Assembly (NCBI GenBank): GCA_036186865.1
Contig: AP025075.1
Span: 19,889,957-19,953,956, forward strand
DNA length: 64,000 nucleotides
Source of the DNA: Eustoma russellianum
Lineage: Eukaryota; Streptophyta; Magnoliopsida; Gentianales; Gentianaceae
Reading direction: 5' to 3'
Position numbers and translations under genes: made by a program. Numbering within the stretch: the stretch's first letter is position 1; the number at the start of each line of letters is the position of its first letter. Shown here piece by piece: positions 9,771-21,486 of the stretch. The notes below the pieces were generated by a model, which worked only from the letters and a program-made list of their open reading frames with translations, searched no databases and had not been told where the DNA came from.

Positions 9771-12700
9771 ATGCATTGATATGGAATATAAGAGGCATGC
9801 GTGCCTCTCTGCCTATGTTGCATCATTTTATACGCGACCATCATTTAAATTTACTTGCACTTATTAAACCAAAACATTCTCCATCACGTATTGATAGGTT
9901 TGGTCTGGACTTTGGTTTTTCGCATTATTATTCTTCTCAGTCGGAACATATTTGGTTTTTCTAGCGTTATTCAAAGTTTCACTTCTTTGCAACGCAGGAT
10001 CAAGATCAAGTGGTTCATTTCACTTTGCTATTTCGTCTGATTCAATTGACATTTGTTTTATTGGTGGTATATGCCAAGCACACGCCATTTTTACATAATC
10101 CATTATGGCAGTCCTTATGTGATTTCTCTAGGGCTTCCACTTTACCGTGGGTGGTAGGAGGGGATTTCAATACTTTTCGGACTCTTGATGATCATAATGG
10201 ACGTTCACATCCTTCTCTTACAGCATTACAAGATTTTGATGACTGTATTGAATCTTGCTCTCTGATGGCTCCGCAATTTCATGGGCCCAGATTTACCTGG
10301 ATTGATGGCAGGGGTCTAGGACGAGTTCGTAGGAGATTGGATTGGTTATTTATCAAATCTTCTTTTCAAGATGCATTTGAGGACATGCAACTAACACATC
10401 TGCCGAGAGTTTCCTCAGATCACACACCCTTATTGTTCATATGTCGACTACACACGCCTGGGGGCCGTCGCTCCTTTCGTTTTCTAGACTCATGGTTACT
10501 TCATCCGGATTTCCACACTTATATGCAGAATGCTTGGACATCTTATCCCACTACTGGAGGTATGTATGGATTTTATTCAAAATTATTTCGTCTTAAGAAG
10601 GACATCCAGTTGTGGAATAAAGAAATTTTTGGCAATATCGTTACCAACCTTATGCAAGCCGGAGCTACTCTCACTAGTGATGAGGGCATCTGGGATGCCG
10701 ACCCCAATGAAGCGATTCGCGAGGTATCACCGAGCCAAGGCTGACTATCTCCATTCTTCTACATATGAGCTGCATTTCTGGAAACAAAAAGCGTGTACGG
10801 TGGCTAAAGGAAGGTGATGCCAAAATGCGCTATTTTCACTCTATTGTCAAAGGGCGACAGTCACATTTACGCATACAGCGAATCTGCACTTCTACTGGTG
10901 AACAATGCACCTCTCCCACGACCATCATAGAGGAAGCAGTTTCTTTTTACACCTATTTATTTGCTCGGGAGACAACATATAATTATGACGCGATCCTTTG
11001 TCACATCCCACGGCTGCTCTCAGAGGAAGACAATGCCAGGCGCACGCAATTGCCAATGGAGGAAGAGGTTAAGGAGGCAGTTTGGTAATTAGACCCTCAG
11101 AGTGCAAAAGGACCAGATGGATTCAATGGTTAGTTTTATCGTTCGTGTTGGCCAGTTATTCATGCCGATGAGGTTAAGGCAGTGCAGGAATTTTTTCTGG
11201 GCATTCCACAGCCTTCAATGATGGCTAGTGCGTTAATCACTTTGATTCCAAACATACCATCCCCGAAAACATTCAGTGATTTTCGCCCTATCTGTCTCAC
11301 AAATTTTTTGAGTAAAGTCTGTACGAGGATCATTGCCACCCGCTTGAATACTCTGCTTCACAAATTAATATCTCCAGAACAGACAGGATTCTTGCAAGGA
11401 TAGGATATCTCAACGCAAGTTTTATTGGCACGAGAGATGGTTCACATGCTTGATAAGGGTGGCTCTCAATTGTGTTTGAAACTGGATATGATGAAGACTT
11501 TTGATAGAGTAAGCTGGGAGTATCTGGAATTGCTGCTAAGGCATTTTGGCTTCTCAAATTTTTTCATTCGGATCATTCTTAATCATTTACGCGCCACTAC
11601 CTTAGCAGTCTTAATTAATGGTCAATCCTCTGCGTCATTTCGGCCTTATTGAGGTGTCAAACAAGGTGACCCGTTATCCCCTTCGCTCATTATTCTTGCT
11701 TCTGAGGGTTTTAGTAGAGGCTTGAAATCATTGGTTGGCTCTGGCGAATTGCAACCCTTTCGTTTAGGCAGGGTCCCTTTTGCTATCACACATTTGGCTT
11801 GTGCGGATGACCTTCTTATGTTTTTACGGGATGCATTCTTAACATTGTATGAAACTGCCTCTGGTCAGAAGGTAAACTTTCAAAAGAGCAGTTTTATTCC
11901 ATCTGCCAGGACATCGCTACATCAGCGGCTTTTTGAGACTATACTAAGCATGCGATGTTCTGGTTTACCTTTTCGATATCTTGGTTCCTATTTGCATAAG
12001 GGCATCAATCGTTCAAGATATTGTACTTCCCTACTGCAACATATTGATGACCGACTGCATGGATGGAACTCTCGGTTACTCTCTTCAGCAGGTAGCCTTG
12101 TATTGCTTCGTTCTGTGATTTCGGCTCTACCATTACATGTTCTTGCAGTCGGAGGTTTGCCAAAGCCAGTGATCAAAATTATAGAAAGGAAAATGGCAAC
12201 GTTTTATTGGGGATATCGACATCACTGGGTGGCATGGTCTACTATTACTACACCTAGTCAGGAAGGTGGTTTGGGACTTCGTGATCTCAGCATGTTACAC
12301 ATGCTTATCATTGTCGTATTTGGTGGTCATATCAGCAGTATAATACACTTTGGAGTAAATATATGCATGTAAAATATGGAAACCGCAGGAATTATCTGCC
12401 TCGGCTATCGGATTCACCAGTTTGGAGGATTATTTGTAGAATCCATGCGACTTGCCTTGCTCAGACTGAAGGCCAAGGCTCCCATCTCAGCTGGACACCC
12501 TCGGCTTCAGGGGAATTTTCTTTACATTCTGCCAATGATATCTGCCGGTCAACCCGGCCGACAATGCTTTCTGCAAAATTCATTTGGTTCAAGCACCATT
12601 CCCCTCCCATTCAGGTATTATTATGGTGACTTTTTTCATTCTGCTGTCCCATTTGAGGATTACATTGGTAAGTACTCTACCTCTCGTCCAACACAATGTC

Positions 12701-13347
12701 CATTTTGCAAACAAGCATCGGTCACGGTGGATCACGTGTTTTTATACTGTGCTGGCATTCGTCCACTATGGGATTTCTTTGCATCTGAGTTACACTGTCT
12801 TCCCCCCTCATCACTGCATCTTTGCCAATATTTGTTATCTTGGTGGTATCGTTCCACATTTCCGTCTCTCTTTGCGGTTTTAAAAATCGTTATTCGGGCT
12901 ATTATTGTGCACAATATATTGCGTGCTTATGCGTCGTTAGTGTATGGTGAGACGCACTCATTTGCTACGAATTCCCTTCGGGCTTCCATCCATTATGACA
13001 TTGCTATATGGAGTAAAACAATTGATGGTTCTAAGTTAGCATCAGGATCAAAACGACAGCTTTCGTGGTATCCTAGACTACAGCCTCCGCGTCCGCAAGT
13101 GGTTCATTGGCGATCTCTTCCTTTAGGTATATTAAAGTTAAATATAGATACGGCGGTTGGCAGACATTATGCAGTAGGGGGGCTATTTTGTGTGATCATG
13201 CTGGTTTCTGTGTGGGAGCGATCTCTTTTCACTTGCCCCCAAGTACACCTCTCATTGCAGAGACATAGGCAGTGGTGTTTGGTTTGTTATATTTCCTTTC
13301 ATTGTATCGTTCCCTTATTCTTGAATCGGATTGTGCTCAGATGCTAG
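9767..13347 (+). pseudogene. LINE1 ORF2: endonuclease / reverse transcriptase / RNase H
   Basis: Order of domains: APE-type endonuclease starting MNALIWNIRGM (9767) and continuing after a frameshift at 10010-10744, with VGGDFN and the SSDHTPLLF catalytic motif; reverse transcriptase at about 11182-11820, with DFRPICLTN, KLDMMKTFDRVSW, GVKQGDPLSPS and a CADDLLMF active-site motif; the thumb region; a zf-RVT segment with CPFCKQ...DHVF...C (about 12690-12750); and the first RNase H strand LKLNIDTAVG near 13138. At least seven frameshifts or stops break it, so it cannot make an active protein. ORF2 of LINE2 is the better-preserved relative. Confidence 0.9.
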
Positions 13348-13930
13348 CCTTTATATCCTGAGAATCATTTGCTGGTAGTTAACCCCGCTCATCGGTGGAA
13401 GCAAAATTACTTTAAGAAGTGTAACATTAAGTTATGTCTTCACTGTTTTCTATTTTCTGTCGTAACTTTTTTGCTTGGTTACCATGTCTTTCATATATTT
13501 CCTACAATCTTGCGTTTTTAAAAAAGAAATCTCATCTTTTTAGAAGTACATCTTTGATGTTTTCTTTTATTTTTCTTAATCTTATATTTTGTCTTATTGG
13601 ATTATCATCTTCTATGCACTCTGAATCTATAATTCCAACACTACTATTGCTTTACTTAATGAAAATTTCATTTTCCTTGTGCCAAAAATCAAAATTCTTG
13701 TTAAAGTTTCATATATGCCAATCAATTTATGTAATTCAATTTATAAACTTATATCTCGTGTATGAGTAAATGGACAGCAGCTTGGGTGGTAAAAAGATTC
13801 TTAAAGTGCTTCCTTTTGGGCACTGGCCTTGTCCTGAAACTGCTGTGTTTTCACTTACGGATATCTGATACATACTTTGCTGCCCATCGCTTGGGCAAAA
13901 GCCATTTGGCGAGAAGGCAAAATAGTTATA
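13346..13930 (+). repeat. duplicated segment, copy 1
   Basis: It matches 15165-15658 base for base with scattered changes (for example GAGAATCATTTGC, GTAACATTAAGTTA, TTTTTAAAAAAGAAA, GGGCACTGGCC). The match resumes at 22736 after copia element B (TTTTCACTTGCGGATATCTG against TTTTCACTTACGGATATCTG here). Identity is lost near 13930. The content is not identified; it could be the 5' internal region of the C-type LTR element. Confidence 0.8.
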
Positions 13931-14586
13931 GTAGAGATTGAAAGAATTTGGAATTCATTCAAGTTAAAGTTAAATTCACAAAGTTATTTGTCTTTTTATA
14001 GGAGTTTCTATCACCTCTAACGACTCTATTCTTCTATTGTACAGTGGTTATTGTTTATCTTATTAGTAGAGATCCTACAAATGAGATTTAATAACACAAG
14101 TAGTACAAGAGTTCTACTCAGCAATATTGAACTTGTCTCCTCCTATGGTGTTGTTGAAGATAGTGGTGGCTGCATGTTTTTGAGAGTGAAACTCATTGTC
14201 ATGTTGTATGGTGGTGTGAGTAATGTGCACTCGATGAACGTCATGCATATAAGTTTTCACGTGGTGCCACTTCCTATGACAATTTGGAATAACTCCTAGA
14301 GCGCTTATGAAAACCTAGGACGTGTGTATGGCCGATTCTGCACCACACAACGAACTTGTAAGAAGTATATAATGATATGTCATTTGATTGTTCATAAAAT
14401 AGTAGTGGAATATGATTCATGACATCGTTCATCTTATTCCCGTTTATATAACTCCATTCGTTCTACCTGAGATTCAAGCTGCAAGTCGTCGTATTCGTTA
14501 TGTGTTATTATCCTCGTTTGGTGTCAAAGAGTTGGTTTGTAATCATTCGTACTTGTTCTTTTATGAATCTGGATCATGTGGGAGAT
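13931..14586 (+). other. sequence before LTR C, no gene recognised
   Basis: AT-rich sequence with no readable protein domain. It ends in ATGTGGGAGAT, the standard polypurine end of a Ty1/copia internal region, just before the TGTTGG that opens LTR C. The ~64-80 codon ORFs here show no recognisable motif. Confidence 0.5.
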
Positions 14587-15172
14587 TGTTGGAAAAAGTA
14601 CATTAAAGTATTTTGGAATGTGCTCCAAATTTATATAAATGCATATGAGAAGATTGATCGGCGAATTGAGTAATACATGAATTGGACATAATTGACAGAA
14701 CCTTTAAAATTGAAGTCACCAAATGTTCAGCGACAACGAACATTCGGTGGTGTGTTTTGAAGGTTCAATAGTAGAATATGAGGATTATCAAACGCTTCAC
14801 TAAACATTCAGTGAAAGTAATAGAACGTTTGTTGACATTGTTTCCTAACCTCAGTATTGGTATCTTTTCATGAGTTGATGCAACTTTTGCATGTTGGGAC
14901 ATCTCCTTTCAACCTAGAACGTTACAAAACCAACTTTGAAAGTTACATCCTGCAGATAGGGGTTAATTTAACATCTTGTTTGTGAAACACATGTATATAA
15001 ATACAAGGATCTATCTTTGAAATATAGGCTTGAAATACTTTTGAAAAACTTTAAAAAATCCTGTAGAAATTCTCTTTCTCTTACTCCTCTTATTCTTCCT
15101 CTGATATTAAAAAAATTCTAACACATAAGTCCAATCTTCTTATCGCAAAGCAAGCGAAAACAAGTAAGTTAT
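14587..15172 (+). repeat. copia-type LTR C (approximate right end)
   Basis: It begins TGTTGGAAAAAGTAC after a polypurine tract and contains a good TATA box, TATAAATACAAGG, at about 14996. These are standard for a plant Ty1/copia 3' LTR. The right end is uncertain: there is no clear CA terminus or primer-binding site before the duplicated segment resumes at about 15165. Confidence 0.6.
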
Positions 15173-15658
15173 TCTATATCTGAGAATCATTTGCAAGTAG
15201 TTCATATCGCTCATCAATAGAAGCATAATTGCTTTAAGGAGTATAACATTAAGTTACGTCTCGACTGTTTTGTATTTTCTGTGGTAGCTTTTTTGTTTGG
15301 TTACCAAATCTTTCATATATTTCCCACAATATTGTGTTTTTAAAAAAGAAACCTCATCTATTTAGAAGTACATCTTTGATTTTTTGCTATTTTTCTTAAA
15401 CTTATGTTTTGTGGTGTTGGTTTATCATCTTCAATGTACCATGGGCCCATATTTCAAACACTAATATTGCTTTAATGAAAATTTCACTCAGTGCTAAAAA
15501 TCAAGATTCTTATTAAAAGTTTCATATAGGCCCATTAATTTATAGAATTCAATTTTTAAACGTATATCTCGTGTATTAGTAAATTGACAGCAGCTTGAGT
15601 GATAAAAAAATTCTGAAAGTGCTGGTGGGCACTGGCCTTGATCTGGAAGTGTTGTGCT
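15165..15658 (+). repeat. duplicated segment, copy 2 (interrupted by B)
   Basis: This is the second copy of the segment at 13346-13930. It is broken after GTTGTGCT by insertion of copia element B and continues at 22736. Copy 1 shows the uninterrupted site (CTGCTGTGTTTTCACTT), which confirms B as an insertion. Confidence 0.8.
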
Positions 15659-16960
15659 TGTTAGTCTAATAAATAATTTACGTCAGACAAAATTGACTTA
15701 TGTATAGTAATGGCCAACATGAACTGAATAGCATCTCAGAACAGTGGTTCCGTGCTCTCTACCTTCCAGCCAAGCAGAGCTCAGCACGGAAATGGTGCAA
15801 AACAACGAATGTCCTCGGCTCAGCACAGAGCAGAGCTCAGCAAAGAGAAGAGCTCAGCATAGAGCATAGCTCAACATAAAGAAGAGCTTAGCACTGAGAA
15901 GAGCTCAGCATGCAAACCGAGTCGAGTCCAGGACTCTGTCCTTAAGAGAATTGCTCCGGTATACTGTGCCTAACCGGAAATTGCAAACATCTCCAAGGAT
16001 ACAACAGCTAACAGTTCGAACGAGTGCCACTAATACGTAAGAACTCCAAGAACCTGACAAATGTACTGACTTCTCGGATTGACGAAATATAGTAGCAGTA
16101 TATGTAGAATGCAGTAGTAGTCTATGCAGAATGGTCGTATGCAGCAAGAGAAGGGAAGAAAAATTTCTATGTGTCCTTAGAAGCAGAGCACTGCCTTCAC
16201 TTATAGAGGAAAATCTTGGAGGTTACAGCAATTCACGACCGCATCGATCAGCCAGTAACCCCCACTATCACCACGTAACCCATCCGCCTCTGATCGGCCA
16301 GTAACCCCCACGATCGCCCAGTAACCCACGACTAATATGATCAGTCAGCTGGGAACTGGTTCAGTTTAATCTTATCCGTTAGATCGTAGAATTAAATCAT
16401 AACTGTAGGATCAGAAAAATTATTTTCTGGAAAAATTTAAAAGAAAATTTGTCCTAAAGGATAAGAACCGGGTGGGCAAGCCACAAGCCACGAGCCACGA
16501 GACACAAGCCCGAGCCGAACCAGCCAGACGGGCGAGCAGAGGCGGCGGCGTCGTATGCGCGCGTGTATGCGTGGCAGCCATCTACGTCTTCCCTCCGGTC
16601 AAAAGTTCTCCTGCACTTAGGGCACATCTAAAGTGCCTCTCTTAATACTATATTTGGTGGCAGTTTTCCTTCAATTTGCCAATGTGGTATTTTTGTAAGA
16701 AAGTGATGTGTCTTCTTCTCATGAAAGCACATCACCAATTTTCCAATGAGCAACCAATTTTTACACCTACTTTGAGCATTAATTTCTCATTCACCTGGTA
16801 TCAAAATTGATTGATTCAAAAGCCAAATATCATCTACTCATTACGTAGATAATTTAGGACTTTGGTTTTGTATTTTTGATTAATGGATACTAATCATAAT
16901 TGAGCTAAATTATGTTGCTCACTAACTTTGGACAAACTCATTTCCAAATTTCTTCCAACA
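15659..16960 (-). repeat. 3' LTR of copia B
   Basis: It pairs with 21487-22735. On the plus strand both start TGTTAGTCTAATAAATAAT; this one ends CTTCCAACA. Many substitutions and small indels separate the two LTRs, so the insertion is old. The left part contains repeats of AGAGCTCAGCA (about 15775-15910). Confidence 0.9.
15775..15910. repeat. AGAGCTCAGCA short repeats
   Basis: The word AGAGCTCAGCA(C/T)A and variants recur about eight times at 11-22 base intervals. A matching array occurs at about 21600-21735 in the other LTR with a different arrangement. It lies near the LTR's minus-strand 3' end (R/U5 side). Confidence 0.75.
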
Positions 16961-17791
16961 ATCCCCCACATGAATGAAAATTTATGAAAATGCAGATGCA
17001 GCCTCTAACGAGAAGTCAGACAAGGAAATGTTGCATCAGAAGAGGTAGCTTCTAGCTTTCAACCTTTCGTAGTGAAGTACAATCAGATTCACTCGGCTAA
17101 GTAGTGACTTGATATCTTGAACTAGTCAACCTTTGCTAAGAACCTAGACAACCATACTCACACAACATTTTCTTTAACACCCTTTTGGTTCTCATGGTTA
17201 TGTTCGTCTTGGCCATGAACAACTTGGTTTCAGAAAGTGTTTTAGAGATTCTTGCCTTATAGAATTCTCATAGAAGCGGCTCCACTTCACACTTACATAG
17301 GTGATTCCTATCAGGTGCATTCTACCATACCCCACTTGATTTATCAAGATATAGGACATCATTTAAGCTTTAGCTTACCCTAAATATTCTCTACAGTAAG
17401 CACTTTTATGTAACGGAATGAGTAAGTGCCAAGCTGAAAATTCATAACTTAGTTGCCCCATTGAACCAAGATTCTGGGATCTCCAGTCAACAAGGTTTGG
17501 TTACCATTACAAAGATTCTTGCGTAGTAGGCTTAAGTCCCATTCCGTTTGTTAATTTTGACATCTAATCTCCAGGAAATCTTTTTGCAAGCGGATCCGCA
17601 AGATTCTCCTTTGATTTTATGCAATCAATGAAAACCATGCCATTAGAGATCAATTGCTTATTGGTATTATGTCTCAGATGTATATGTCGTGACTTACCAT
17701 TGTAGATGCTGCTTTGTGCTCGTCCTATAACAGACTGACTATCATAGTGTATGCTGATTGGAGCGATTGGCTTAGGCCAACATGGAACATC
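16961..17791 (-). other. copia B 3' internal tail
   Basis: The end of the internal region, between RNase H and the 3' LTR. It begins with the polypurine tract (ATCCCCCACATG on the plus strand, 16961-16972). The stretch next to 17792 still resembles RNase H tail coding (a GQSVIGRAQSSI-like frame) but is broken. Nothing else is seen. Confidence 0.6.
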
Positions 17792-18163
17792 TTATAGGAA
17801 ATTTCGAAACCATTCAGCCTCTTCCCCAGCTTTATCGAGTGCTATAAAATTGGCTTCCATAGTGGATTGAGCTATACACGTTTGCTTTGTAGACTTCCAT
17901 GACACAACACCACCACCAACAGTGAAAAGATATCCACTGATGGACTTAGAATCCTTGCTATCTGATATCCAATTTGCATCACAGTATCCTTCCAATACTG
18001 CTGGATATCTTTTATAATGTAATCCAAGGTTCATTGTGTATTTCAAGTACCTCATTACTCTATTTAGAGCTTTCCAATGATCTTCACTTGGATTACTGGT
18101 AAATTTACTTAACTTCTTTACTGAACAACCTAAGCCTGGTCTTTTACAGTTTGTTATGTACAT
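17792..18163 (-). pseudogene. copia B RNase H
   Basis: The translation includes LNRVMRYLKYTMNLGL, GYCDANWISDSKDSKSISGY, VVSWKSTKQTCIAQSTMEAN and EAEWFRNFL. These are the standard RNase H blocks of plant Ty1/copia polyproteins. The usual STAEAEY is changed to STMEANF. It ends at a stop, with more tail in other frames. Confidence 0.9.
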
Positions 18164-18252
18164 CAGACTTCCAATTACCTATGAGTACTTCAATTGAGCT
18201 ATAGGTTCACCTCGTTTCTTTCTTAAGTGTAGACTTAAGTCTAGTGCGGTCT

Positions 18253-18704
18253 TTATGCTTTCGTATCAAACATATTGAGTCGTTTGAGAACAGATTCAAT
18301 ATAATGAGTTTGCGACATAACAACGCCTTCAATTATCCGAGAAATTTTAATCCTTATATTAGCATTTGCAACCCCTATATCTTTCATATAAAAATTTTGT
18401 GTTAACATCTTCTTTGTATTTGAGATGATGTCACGAGTACTGCCCATGATAAACATGTCATCTACATATAAACATGCTATCACATAGGTATCTGATGTGT
18501 TCTTGATGTATACACACTTGTCTCACTTGTTGAGTCTGTACAAAGACTTGACAAGTTTACACACTTTTTTCTCTTGACCTGGTACAACAAACCCATCAGG
18601 TTGCCCATATAAATTTCTTCTTCAAACTCACCGTTCAAGAAGGCAGTCTTCATATCCATTTGATGGATTTCTAAGTCGTAGACTGCAGCGATAGAAACTA
18701 ACAT
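18253..18704 (-). pseudogene. copia B reverse transcriptase
   Basis: Two overlapping frames carry IHQMDMKTAFLNGEFEEEIY (18704-18480) and IACLYVDDMFIMGS with the YVDD catalytic motif (18483-18253). A large part of the palm region between them is missing or frameshifted; the expected GLKQ...WY block does not read. Confidence 0.9.
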
Positions 18705-18823
18705 CCTTATTCAAGTGATCCTAATTACCGGTGAGTAGGTATCAAAAAAGTCAAAATTTTCCTTTTATCATTAGCCTTTAATTACCAACCGGGTCTTGTA
18801 CTTGTCAATAGACTCATCCTCTT

Positions 18824-19678
18824 TCAGCTTCTTCTTAAAGATCCATGTTCGAGTGGTTTACTTCCTGGTAGAAGATCAACCAGCTCCCAAGTGTGATTTT
18901 GAAGAATCAATTCTATCTCACAATTTATTGCCTCTTTCCAGAAAGGAGCTTTTGGAGTTGACATCGCCTCAGAAAAGGTTCTTGGATTGTTTTCTCCCAA
19001 GTATTTTAGAAAATCTGATCCAATAGATGTTGGTATTCTGACTCGTTTGCTTTGACGTGGTTCCTCAATTTCTTGAGGGGTCGTCTCATGCACTCGCTTA
19101 CTGGTGCTTGTTTCTTCGTCATTTTTGTCTTTCTTTGGAAAGACATCTTTAAAGAACACTACATTTCTTGATTCCATGACAACATTCTCATGTATGTCAG
19201 GAATGTCCGACTTGTGCACCAAGAATCGATATGCATAACTGTTAGTTGCATATCCTATGAATATGCAATCAATTATTTTAGGCCCAGTTCTTACTTGTCT
19301 TAGTTTAGGTACAACAATCTTTGCCAGACACCCCCACACTTTCACGTATTTGTAACTAGGCTTGTGACCTTTCCAAAGCTCGTATGGGTTTTCATTCATC
19401 CTCTTAGATGGAATTCTATTTAAAATTACATTGGGTGAGAGAATAGCTTCCCCCCACAAGTTCTGAGGTAAATCCGAACTTATCAATATAACATTCATCA
19501 TCTCTTTTAGAGTACGGTTTTTGCGTTCAGTGATACCATTCAATTGAGGTGAATATATTGCAGTCGTTTGATGAATAATGCCATGTTCTGAACAGAATTC
19601 ATTAAATAGTGTATCATCATCAACTTCATTTTTATAGTCCTTGAAAGTATCAAGAGTCTCGTCTTTGCTACATAGCAA
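18824..19678 (-). pseudogene. copia B integrase
   Basis: A 284-codon frame with FCSEHGIIHQTTAIYSPQLN, GITERKNRTLKEMMN, LWGEAI, a KVWGCLAKI block and the FIGYATNSYAYRF motif, then the acidic linker into RT. This is the C-terminal two thirds of a Ty1/copia integrase with the catalytic glutamate in ITERKN. The N-terminal zinc-binding part is frameshifted at 19680-19900. Confidence 0.9.
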
Positions 19679-19903
19679 ATAGACATAACATTATCGTGTG
19701 CAATCGTTGATAAAAGTTAGGAAATACTTTTTACCACCTCCTTTTTTGCACAAATTTTAAATCACACACATCGGTATGAACTAAATCTAACACTTCTGTG
19801 TTTCTTTCAATTGAAGGAAATGGCGTCTTTGTCATTTTTTCTTCAACACAGACTTGACATTTTCCTTTATTATTGTTCAGTTTGGGTAATAAGTCAACAC
19901 TAA

Positions 19904-20443
19904 TCATCCTTTGTATTGATTTTTAATTAACATGTCCCAAAAGAAAATGCCATAAATAAGAAGACACATGCATATAAGCAGAAGTAGAAGCATTCTTATT
20001 AGCCTCTTCGGGAAAAGTTTCTTGGGCACAACAGTCATCAGACTTAGTTTGAACATGTTGTCGGTCAAGTGCCCCTTCCCCAGAAATATCCCATTCTTAC
20101 TCAGAATAAATTTATTACAATCAAATACTAGTCTAAATACATGACTGACTAGTAAAGATCCAGACACTAAGTTCTTGCGGATGTCAGAAATGTGCAGTAC
20201 ATCTCATAGAGTTAATTCCTTTCCTGAAATCATATTCAGAATCATATTGCCCGAACCTTCAATCTTCGAGCTATCAGAGTTTCCCATATACATCTTTTCA
20301 TTATTCCTTGCTAGAGAGTAGTCTCTGAACATCGCTCTTTTGGCGCAGACGTGTCGAGTGGCTCCAGTGTCCATCCACCATTCACGAGGATTTCCTACTG
20401 CGTTGCACTCAGAAACAACAACGCACAAATCCAGATCATCCAT
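19904..20443 (-). pseudogene. copia B protease and GAG-pre-integrase
   Basis: Protease is marked by WWMDTGATRHVC (catalytic DTG, plus the H-V-C block usual in this group). It is followed by MGNSDSSKIEGSGNM and the pre-integrase stretch. A stop near 20204 and a frameshift separate the two. Confidence 0.85.
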
Positions 20444-20515
20444 CTCACTGACAAGGTTGGCTTTTGCTTTTTCCTGCCTTTTCTTTGGCTTACGGCAGTC
20501 AACACTGAGGTGCTC

Positions 20516-21157
20516 CTAAATCCCACAGTTATAACATTTTCCAGTGAACTTTTTGACAACTTTCTTGCCTTTAGGGTTCGCTCCAACAGGATTTCTCGTT
20601 TTCCTTTTCGTTGCCTCTTCGACATGAGCCTTTGCATGACAAGAACTTGGACTTGACTTTCTTTCGGATATGCAGTTGTCCTCCTCTATAGGGAGTCGAA
20701 CAATCAGATCATCCAAACTCATCTTCTTTTGATTGTGTTTGAGATATGTTCTAAATTTCCTCTACAAAAGAGGTAGCTTCTCAATCACAGCCGTCACTAT
20801 GAAAGATTCACTAAGCGACATGACCTCTTCTTCCATTTCAGCCACTAACATATGAAGTTCCTCAATGTGAGAAACAATAGTCTTGGAGTATGAGATTTTA
20901 AAATCAAGAAATTTACCAACGCCAAACTTCTTTGCACAGGCATCGTCCGTGCGGTAAATCTTATCTAAGGCCATCCATAGTGACTTTGCAGTTTTAAAGG
21001 TACAATACAGTTCGTACAACGAATTGTCTAAACGACTTAAAATATGACTCAAGCAAACGTAATTACTATAATTCCATGCTTTAGCCATCAAATTGTTTTG
21101 CAAATTCAGATTCTGATCTTCAACCAGAACCACCTCCGGAGGATCCTGAGTTAGCAT
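20516..21157 (-). pseudogene. copia B Gag with zinc knuckle
   Basis: Gag blocks include LYELYCTFKTAKSLWMALDK, AKKFGVGKFLDFKISYSKT and MSLSESFIVTAVIEKLP. A stop precedes MSLDDLIVRLPIEEDN. The CCHC knuckle CYNCGI-stop-EHLSVDC keeps all four ligands but has an in-frame TAG between the second Cys and the His. This is a decayed plant copia gag. Confidence 0.9.
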
Positions 21158-21486
21158 TTTTATCCAAACCCATTGTTTTCAAAAAAAGACAGCATCTTTT
21201 ACTGCAGTTTTTGAAGAAACTACCTCCAAACTTTTCTAGCTTCTCAACTTGTCCAACCACAGGGACAAGAGCAGGAACAGGCGCAACAACATTAGGTGCA
21301 ACTGGAACATCACTGTTCTCTTCCTAAGAACCCACGTGCACAGCATTGAACAAATTGGAACTTTTATTTTTCACCGTATCTCTGTTTCTAACAAATATAG
21401 AAACAAGTCAGAACAAAACGTTGCGATTATACAAACAAAATACTGTAAATAAAATGGTACAGAACTGAGTGAGTTCGTCTTAAGAT

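Larger units (their letters stand above)
9536..13352 (+). mobile_element. LINE1: L1-type LINE, truncated at both ends
   Basis: The copy begins inside ORF1, so it is 5'-truncated as is usual for LINEs, and lies in the A1 LTR. It carries the end of ORF1 and nearly all of ORF2 (endonuclease, reverse transcriptase, zf-RVT region and the start of RNase H). It stops in the middle of RNase H near 13352 with no 3' UTR and no poly(A), so the 3' end was lost to a later deletion joining it to the C-type sequence. ORF2 has many frameshifts and stops. Confidence 0.85.
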
